A stretch of DNA of 64,000 nt. Source: Hyphobacterium sp. CCMP332 (GTDB taxonomy: Bacteria; Pseudomonadota; Alphaproteobacteria; Caulobacterales; Maricaulaceae). The notes under the pieces are model-generated. The model did not search any database and was not told the DNA's origin. It saw only the letters and a program-made list of their open reading frames with translations. Each line of letters opens with the position of its first letter. Position 1 is the first letter of the stretch. Made by a program: the position numbers and the translations under genes. The stretch is taken from the NCBI RefSeq assembly GCF_014323565.1, contig NZ_CP058669.1, positions 1,019,501-1,083,500 of the forward strand, given 5' to 3'. Of this stretch, positions 59,748-64,000 are shown piece by piece.

Positions 59748-60871
59748 AGCACGCCCTTTGTGGACGGGATGGCATCGCCCTCCACTTTCACCACCTGCCG
59801 CAGCGCGCGGCCAAACGCCTTGAAGCAGGCCTCGATCATGTGGTGCGCATTCTCACCCTCGACAGAGACATGGATTGCGGCTTTCAGGCTGTCGGCGATA
59901 GAGCGGAAGACGTGCGATGTCATCTCGACGGGGAATTCGCCGACGCGCTCACCCGGAATATCGCCGTCAAATTTCGAGAAGGGCCGCCCGGACAGATCAA
60001 TCCAGACCCCGGCGCGGGTTTCATCCATCGGCAATTCAAAGCCGAAACGGCCAATCCCGCGGCGATCGCCGAGCGCTTTGGCCAGTGCATCACCGAAGGC
60101 CAGCGCGACATCCTCGATCGTGTGGTGGGCATCAATGCCGATATCGCCTTCGCAAGCCACTTCCAGCGCAAAGCCACCATGTTTGGCGATCTGCTCCAGC
60201 ATGTGATCATAATACTCAACACCGGTGGATATCCGCACCGGCGCGCTTTGTTCGAGGTTCAGCGAAACCAGAATATCGGTCTCTTTTGTCGTTCTCCGGA
60301 CGCTCGCCGCACGCACCGTTGGGGCGGCCAGCCGGTCCGCCAATGCCCGTGCATCTTCAACGCTCAGGACGCGGAATTGTCCGCTTTCTGGAAGGTCCAG
60401 TCCGATGGCGGCGAGCCGCGCCTTGGCCCCGGCTTCATCAGCCCAAGCCAAGGATATCCGGTCGCCGTCTGCGCGCGCTGATTCAATCTCATTCCACGCC
60501 TCAAATGTCCGAAGCACTACTTTAATTTTATCTTCTATTTCACTGTTTTGTTTTTTCTTTGAGGCTATTGAAACGGGCAGAATCGCAGTTAGTCCGGCAT
60601 CGACCAGACCGTCGCTCAACAGCGCCTCCCAACGCGCGACATCCGGATTCGGAGATGCCACTCTGACCGCCGTGATCGGTGCCTCGATCGGGCCCAGTTG
60701 TTCGATGTCCGCTGCATCAATGCCGATGAGATCGACCGCCTCCGGGCTCGGAAGGAACACCACACCGGACGGCGCGCATCCCGCCTGTGCCGCATAACGC
60801 TGGCGCAGCATTTCGAGGCGCGATCTCCGCGCCAGCCCGACCCGTTCAAATGACAAAAGATCGCTATTCAT
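59744..60871 (-). CDS. hisB: Imidazoleglycerol-phosphate dehydratase with a degenerate HisC-like N-terminal domain
   Basis: Residues about 187-375 form a complete dehydratase: RRTTKETDILVSLNLEQ, STGVEYYDHMLEQIAKHGGF, GDIGIDAHHTIEDVALAFG and EGENAHHMIEACFKAFGRAL with the His and Glu metal ligands. The first 185 residues are not the HAD phosphatase seen in enteric HisB. In them I see traces in order of a histidinol-phosphate aminotransferase: LRQRYAAQAGCAPSGVVFL, EAVDLI, SPNPD, VVLRTF and a C-terminal part ARLAAIGLDL...FRVLSVEDARALADRL. The PLP-lysine SKAxxLAG segment is missing. A short AT-rich stretch lies at about 60515-60580. The start at 60871 overlaps hisD by 8 bp. Confidence 0.85.
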   Translation of the reverse strand: MNSDLLSFERVGLARRSRLEMLRQRYAAQAGCAPSGVVFLPSPEAVDLIGIDAADIEQLGPIEAPITAVRVASPNPDVARWEALLSDGLVDAGLTAILPVSIASKKKQNSEIEDKIKVVLRTFEAWNEIESARADGDRISLAWADEAGAKARLAAIGLDLPESGQFRVLSVEDARALADRLAAPTVRAASVRRTTKETDILVSLNLEQSAPVRISTGVEYYDHMLEQIAKHGGFALEVACEGDIGIDAHHTIEDVALAFGDALAKALGDRRGIGRFGFELPMDETRAGVWIDLSGRPFSKFDGDIPGERVGEFPVEMTSHVFRSIADSLKAAIHVSVEGENAHHMIEACFKAFGRALRQVVKVEGDAIPSTKGVL

Positions 60872-62159
60872 CACCGCCTCCCGTCCGGCGCAGACGCATC
60901 GCCGTGGCGTGCGCGTCCAGCCCTTCCAGCGCCGCCAATCGCTCCACAACCGGCGCGATCTCGGATGCCCCTGCCCGGCTGGCCTCGATCAGTGTGGTCG
61001 TCCGCTGGAACGCCTCGACGGTGACGCCGCTATAGGCGCGGCCCGCCCCGCCCGTGGGCAGGGTGTGGTTCGGCCCCGCTGCATAATCGCCCATGGATTC
61101 CGGCGTCCACGCCCCGACGAAGATCGACCCGGCGGTCGTGATGTCGCGCGCCAGTTCACCTGGCGCATCTGTCTGGAGGATCAAATGCTCCGGACAGGCG
61201 CGTTCGGCGATGACCATGGCCTCGCTCCGGTCAGCGGCCTCGATGATCACGCCCTGCGATAGCGCCTGCTCGGCTATCGCCTTACGCGGCAGTACGGACA
61301 ATTGGCGCGCCAACTCGGCCTTGATCCCGGGAATGTCCGCGCCCATCGAAACCAGACAGACCTGCGCCATCGGATCGTGCTCGGCCTGCGCCAACAGGTC
61401 CGCTGCGACAAAAGCCGCTCGCGCCTCGGCGTCGGCAATAACCATGACCTCGCTGGGCCCCGCCGGCAGATCAATCGCCGGGCCGCCGGGCAAAGTGCTG
61501 ACATGGGATTTGGCCGCCGCGACCCAGGCATTTCCCGGCCCGAAAATCTTGGCGACCCGCGGCAAGCCCGCCGCCCCAAAGTCCAGCGCGGCAATCGCCT
61601 GTGCCCCGCCAATGGCAAAGATATCCGTAAGGCCCAGCAGGCTCGCCACCGCCAGCACGGACGCATTCACTTTGCCATCTGGCCCCGGCGGGACGGTGAC
61701 GGCAATCTCCGGCACACCGGCAATCTGCGCGGGCACGGCCAGCATGATCAGCGTGGAGACCAACGGGGCCGACCCTGCGGGTACGTAAAGCCCCACCGAG
61801 CGGATCGGGTCGACGCGCCGTTGGCAGGTCACGCCCGGCCATGTCTCGATCTCATAGCCGCCCAGCCCCTGCGCGGCGTGAAAGGCGCGCACGGCGCCAA
61901 TGGCGGCGTCCATGGCGGCGATATCCTCCGGATCAGCCGCCGCACGCGCGGCATCAATGTCGGCAGCCGGGACGCGGAAGTTCTCGCCGGTAAACCCGTC
62001 CAGACGGCGCGCATATTCAAACACGGCCCTGTCGCCCTCGCGGCGGATGGCCTCGACAATTTCGATGGCGGCCGCGCGCGCCGTATCCGACTCCGGCGAG
62101 GCCGAAAACAGAGCCGTGCGCGCACCCTCGTCCAGCTGGTTCCAGATCACCCGCTTCAT
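60864..62159 (-). CDS. hisD: Histidinol dehydrogenase
   Basis: HisD oxidises histidinol to histidine in two NAD-dependent steps. Typical parts are VDPIRSVGLYVPAGSAPLVS, AIGGAQAIAALDFG, KIFGPGNAWVAAAKSHVS, IDLPAGPSEVMVIAD, the zinc-ligand region LLAQAEHDPMAQVCLVS, the catalytic Glu-His in ERACPEHLIL and GDYAAGPNHTLPTGG. It has 431 residues from the ATG at 62159, which overlaps the hisG stop (ATGA); a GTG three bases earlier is an alternative. Confidence 0.95.
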   Translation of the reverse strand: MKRVIWNQLDEGARTALFSASPESDTARAAAIEIVEAIRREGDRAVFEYARRLDGFTGENFRVPAADIDAARAAADPEDIAAMDAAIGAVRAFHAAQGLGGYEIETWPGVTCQRRVDPIRSVGLYVPAGSAPLVSTLIMLAVPAQIAGVPEIAVTVPPGPDGKVNASVLAVASLLGLTDIFAIGGAQAIAALDFGAAGLPRVAKIFGPGNAWVAAAKSHVSTLPGGPAIDLPAGPSEVMVIADAEARAAFVAADLLAQAEHDPMAQVCLVSMGADIPGIKAELARQLSVLPRKAIAEQALSQGVIIEAADRSEAMVIAERACPEHLILQTDAPGELARDITTAGSIFVGAWTPESMGDYAAGPNHTLPTGGAGRAYSGVTVEAFQRTTTLIEASRAGASEIAPVVERLAALEGLDAHATAMRLRRTGGGDE

Positions 62160-63046
62160 CACGCCATCATCTTTTCGATCGGCAGCACCAGAATGGCCCG
62201 CGCACCGGCGCCGCGCAGCTTCTCCAGCGTCTCCCAGAACACCCGCTCGCGGCAGACGGCGTGAACGGCCACCACATCGTCGCGATCCGCGATCTGCGCG
62301 ATGGTGGGCGCATCAGAGCCGGGCAGAAGCGCCTTGATCTCGGCCAGCCGGTCCTTGGGCGCATTCAAAAGGATGTATTTCGTCTGCGCCGACGCGATCA
62401 CGCCCTCGGCGCGCTCGATCAGCGTCTCGGCCACCGCTTCCACCGCATCGCTGCGGCCCGTCTTGCGCCGGATCAGGACCGCCTGGCTCTCCAGCACGGT
62501 TTCAAACGCCGCCAGCCCGTTGGCTTCCAGCGTCGCCCCGGAGGAGACGAGGTCGCAGATCGCATCGGCAATCCCCATGCGCGGGGCCACCTCGACCGAT
62601 CCGCGCATTTCGACGATTTCCGCCTCAATGCCGCGGTCGGCGAGATACTCGCGTGTCAGGCCCGGATAGGAGGTCGCCACGCTGCGCCCGGCCAGATCGG
62701 CCACGGTCGATATCTCCCCGCCCCTGGGCGCGGCGAGCTTTAGCGTACAGGACGCAAAGCCCAGCGGCAGGGCCACTTCCAGATTGGCATAGCGGCTGGA
62801 GCGCGCCTGCATTTCATAGAGCACATTCTCGCCGACAATGCCGTAATCGCACGCCCCGCCCGCGACAAAGCTGGGAATGTCATCATCGCGCACCAGCATC
62901 AGATCCAGCGGCATATTCTCCGCCCGGCGGTGCAATTGATCCCGCCCATAGGCAAGGCGCACACCGGCGCGCTTCAACAAATCCATACCGCCTTCGGAAA
63001 GGCGGCCCTTGGACTGCACGGCGAGTTTCAAACGGGCATCAGACAT
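62159..63046 (-). CDS. hisG: ATP phosphoribosyltransferase, long form
   Basis: HisG starts histidine synthesis by joining ATP and PRPP. Catalytic parts are LAVQSKGRLSEGGMDLL, DIPSFVAGGACDYGIVGENV, the PRPP loop DLVSSGATLEANGL and ATSYPGLTREYL. With 295 residues and a C-terminal regulatory domain (VFWETLEKLRGAGARAILVL), it is the long, HisZ-independent form. Alphaproteobacteria more often have the short form with HisZ. Feedback inhibition by histidine is expected from this domain. It overlaps hisR by 8 bp. Confidence 0.94.
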   Translation of the reverse strand: MSDARLKLAVQSKGRLSEGGMDLLKRAGVRLAYGRDQLHRRAENMPLDLMLVRDDDIPSFVAGGACDYGIVGENVLYEMQARSSRYANLEVALPLGFASCTLKLAAPRGGEISTVADLAGRSVATSYPGLTREYLADRGIEAEIVEMRGSVEVAPRMGIADAICDLVSSGATLEANGLAAFETVLESQAVLIRRKTGRSDAVEAVAETLIERAEGVIASAQTKYILLNAPKDRLAEIKALLPGSDAPTIAQIADRDDVVAVHAVCRERVFWETLEKLRGAGARAILVLPIEKMMA

Positions 63047-63353
63047 TGGCGTTTTTCTTCATCCGGTCGAGCACAAGGCGATAGCCTTGCGCGGGTTCCT
63101 GGGAGAGGAAGCGCGCCACGCGGGTGACTGTCGCCGTGGACGCGCCGGTTTTTTCAGAGATCTGGCGATAGGTCAGCTGGTTTTCATCCAGCAGACGCGC
63201 CACGCGCCAGCGCTCGGCCAGCGTCGACAATTCACCCGGCGTGCACAGATCGGTTAGAAACCGGTCCATCTCGCCCTCATCCTTCAAAGACAACAGCGCC
63301 TCGATCAGCTTGCTGCGCTCTTCCGGACCGTCATTTCGAACCGGTTTTCTCAT
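63039..63353 (-). CDS. hisR: YerC/YecD-type TrpR-family regulator heading the his operon (HisR-like)
   Basis: The protein has 104 residues and the TrpR-like fold: LKDEGEMDRFLTDLCTPGEL, TLAERWRVARLLDENQLTYR and the recognition helix QISEKTGASTATVTRVARFL. TrpR-family proteins of this type precede his genes in Xanthomonadales, where they are predicted histidine-pathway repressors. The same position here supports that role. The ATG at 63353 follows GGAGG at 8 nt; a GTG at 63362 is an alternative. Upstream are a hairpin covering the ribosome site and an operator-like palindrome. Confidence 0.85.
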   Translation of the reverse strand: MRKPVRNDGPEERSKLIEALLSLKDEGEMDRFLTDLCTPGELSTLAERWRVARLLDENQLTYRQISEKTGASTATVTRVARFLSQEPAQGYRLVLDRMKKNANV

Positions 63354-63375
63354 GGCACTCACCTCCGTGAGCGCC
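63354..63375 (-). promoter_or_regulatory. Leader hairpin with the hisR Shine-Dalgarno in its loop
   Basis: Read on the coding strand, GGCGCTCAC and GTGAGTGCC pair along 9 positions (one G-U), leaving a 4-nt loop, GGAG, which is part of the ribosome site. The hairpin ends directly at the hisR ATG. Such placement can regulate translation of hisR and, by coupling, of the overlapping his genes. The function is inferred. Confidence 0.55.
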
Positions 63376-63383
63376 GATATAAC

Positions 63384-63401
63384 GTTTTAACATGCTAAAA
63401 C
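63384..63401. promoter_or_regulatory. Candidate HisR operator palindrome with overlapping promoter
   Basis: The 18-bp sequence GTTTTA-ACATGC-TAAAAC is a perfect inverted repeat in its outer 6 bp on each side, with a CATG core. It resembles TrpR-family operators in size. On the coding strand a TTGTTT and a TATATC lie 16 bp apart and flank it, so a bound repressor would block the promoter. It is centred about 40 bp upstream of hisR. Confidence 0.6.
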
Positions 63402-63762
63402 AAGTGGGCAGAGTCAGTTGGCGTGCAGCCTTCAATCAGATCATTAATTTCAAGCCTGAACAGATACCGTTTGTGTTGACGGTGGAGGCGCAATCCCTGA
63501 GCGAGCTGGGCCACCGGTTCAAGCCGCGAGCGAAGGACGACCATCCGGATCATAGAGGAAGGCGGAAGAGTGAATGGCCGGCTATTGTGACGCTTGCAGC
63601 CAGCCATCCCACGGGCCGGTTCCTGTCGTCACACCCGCAATGGCCGTCATCCGGTTCATCGAGTCATGGAACATGTTCCGCCGCGTGACGATCTCAGAAA
63701 GATTGCCATTGGCATCACCACCCTGCAACCTCGTCAAGTCTCGCTAATAATCCCCAAGCTGA
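63402..63762. other. Spacer without a clear gene; possible protein remnant at 63582-63737 (-)
   Basis: About 360 bp hold no ORF with recognisable similarity. On the minus strand a 51-codon frame ending with TAG at 63582 reads GNLSEIVTRRNMFHDSMNRM and then a TGPWDGWLQAS ending. It looks like the C-terminal piece of a larger protein, with stop codons directly upstream, and could be a decayed gene tail. Base composition becomes AT-richer toward 63750. Confidence 0.35.
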
Positions 63763-64000
63763 TTAGTTCGTACTTCCTAACAATTCAGCTGAAATATCCG
63801 CCGATACCGGTATGATTACATAACTGCCATTAGACTGAAGAAATAACGCGTAAGAGCCATGCCCTTCAACGATAACGGAGTCGAAATCTCCATGATGCGA
63901 CGCCGTGACTAACGGCAGTAGCTCCGAAATATCAGTACCTGACAAAATCGCCTGATTCACTGCATCCAAAAGCGTCGCAGCGAACTCGTCGTTATCCAAT
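63763..64000 (-). CDS. C-terminal part of an unidentified protein (5' end outside window)
   Basis: The frame is open from the window edge to TAA at 63763, at least 78 codons. It encodes an acidic, Ser/Asp-rich chain, for example DAVNQAILSGTDISELLPLV, VIVEGHGSYALFLQSNGSYV and IIPVSADISAELLGSTN. I recognise no family, membrane segment or catalytic motif. Codons are more AT-rich than in the his operon. A TTG at 63999 is only an apparent start; the gene probably begins outside the window. Confidence 0.5.
   Translation of the reverse strand, partial: LDNDEFAATLLDAVNQAILSGTDISELLPLVTASHHGDFDSVIVEGHGSYALFLQSNGSYVIIPVSADISAELLGSTN

Noticed and set aside
63392-63688. Small ORFs on both strands right of the his promoter
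   Set aside because: No ribosome site at the starts, no family similarity, and the two strands overlap each other.

Overview
The window is a GC-rich, gene-dense stretch of an alphaproteobacterial chromosome. The best fit is the Maricaulales/Hyphomonadaceae/Caulobacterales side of the class. The evidence is a MucR regulator, a C4-type 5-aminolevulinate synthase, an LdtR-type MarR protein, the block rsh-pyrE-pdxJ-acpS-rnc-era-recO-parC, a TakP-like TRAP system, a leucyl-transferase (Bpt) and dispersed palindromic repeats with a GGACTTGATCCG-type core. I saw no tRNA, rRNA, CRISPR array, insertion sequence or prophage.

Layout. 1-5.5 kb: glyA-nrdR-ribD(reductase only)-ribE, divergent mucR, hemA with a small downstream gene, and an LdtR-like regulator. 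5.6-9.8 kb: valine/isobutyrate catabolism genes (acyl-CoA dehydrogenase, 3-hydroxyisobutyryl-CoA hydrolase, mmsB), then hemB. 9.8-16.2 kb: membrane proteins, two oxidoreductases, motB and an SLC13 transporter. 16.3-21 kb: bpt, a three-gene TRAP transporter and a GNAT acetyltransferase. 21-25 kb: M48 protease with lemA, and parC. 25-34.8 kb: recO-era-rnc-acpS-pdxJ-pyrE-rsh-rpoZ-folK, then NYN-domain protein, UDGb, smpB and dapA. 35-45.5 kb: lytic transglycosylase, threonine dehydratase, acyl-CoA ligase, a superinfection-immunity-like small protein, and kbl and tdh separated by two membrane proteins. 45.6-50.4 kb: a 2-oxoacid:ferredoxin oxidoreductase operon. 50.4-57 kb: a histidine-utilisation cluster in which hutU is frameshifted many times. 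57-63.4 kb: a complete-looking histidine biosynthesis operon under a TrpR-family regulator. 63.4-64 kb: a short AT-richer tail with fragments.

How the genes work together. Histidine degradation (hutUGHI and divergent hutF, five-step formylglutamate route) lies head-to-tail against histidine synthesis (hisR-G-D-B-H-A-F-IE); hutF and hisIE share a 4-bp stop overlap. The his operon looks unlike a typical alphaproteobacterial arrangement: long HisG, fused HisIE, a TrpR-type leader gene and GDCBHAFI order. The hisC position is occupied by what I read as a decayed, lysine-less HisC remnant fused in frame to the HisB dehydratase. A near-perfect operator palindrome and a Shine-Dalgarno-in-loop hairpin precede hisR.

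Other points worth attention are a threonine dehydrogenase without its structural zinc cysteines, a RibD lacking its deaminase half, a MucR lacking its zinc histidines, a 13-bp inverted repeat directly upstream of hemA, and five convergent gene pairs that share overlapping stop codons. No clearly new multigene system is evident; the his operon and its regulatory leader are the strongest candidates for new biology.
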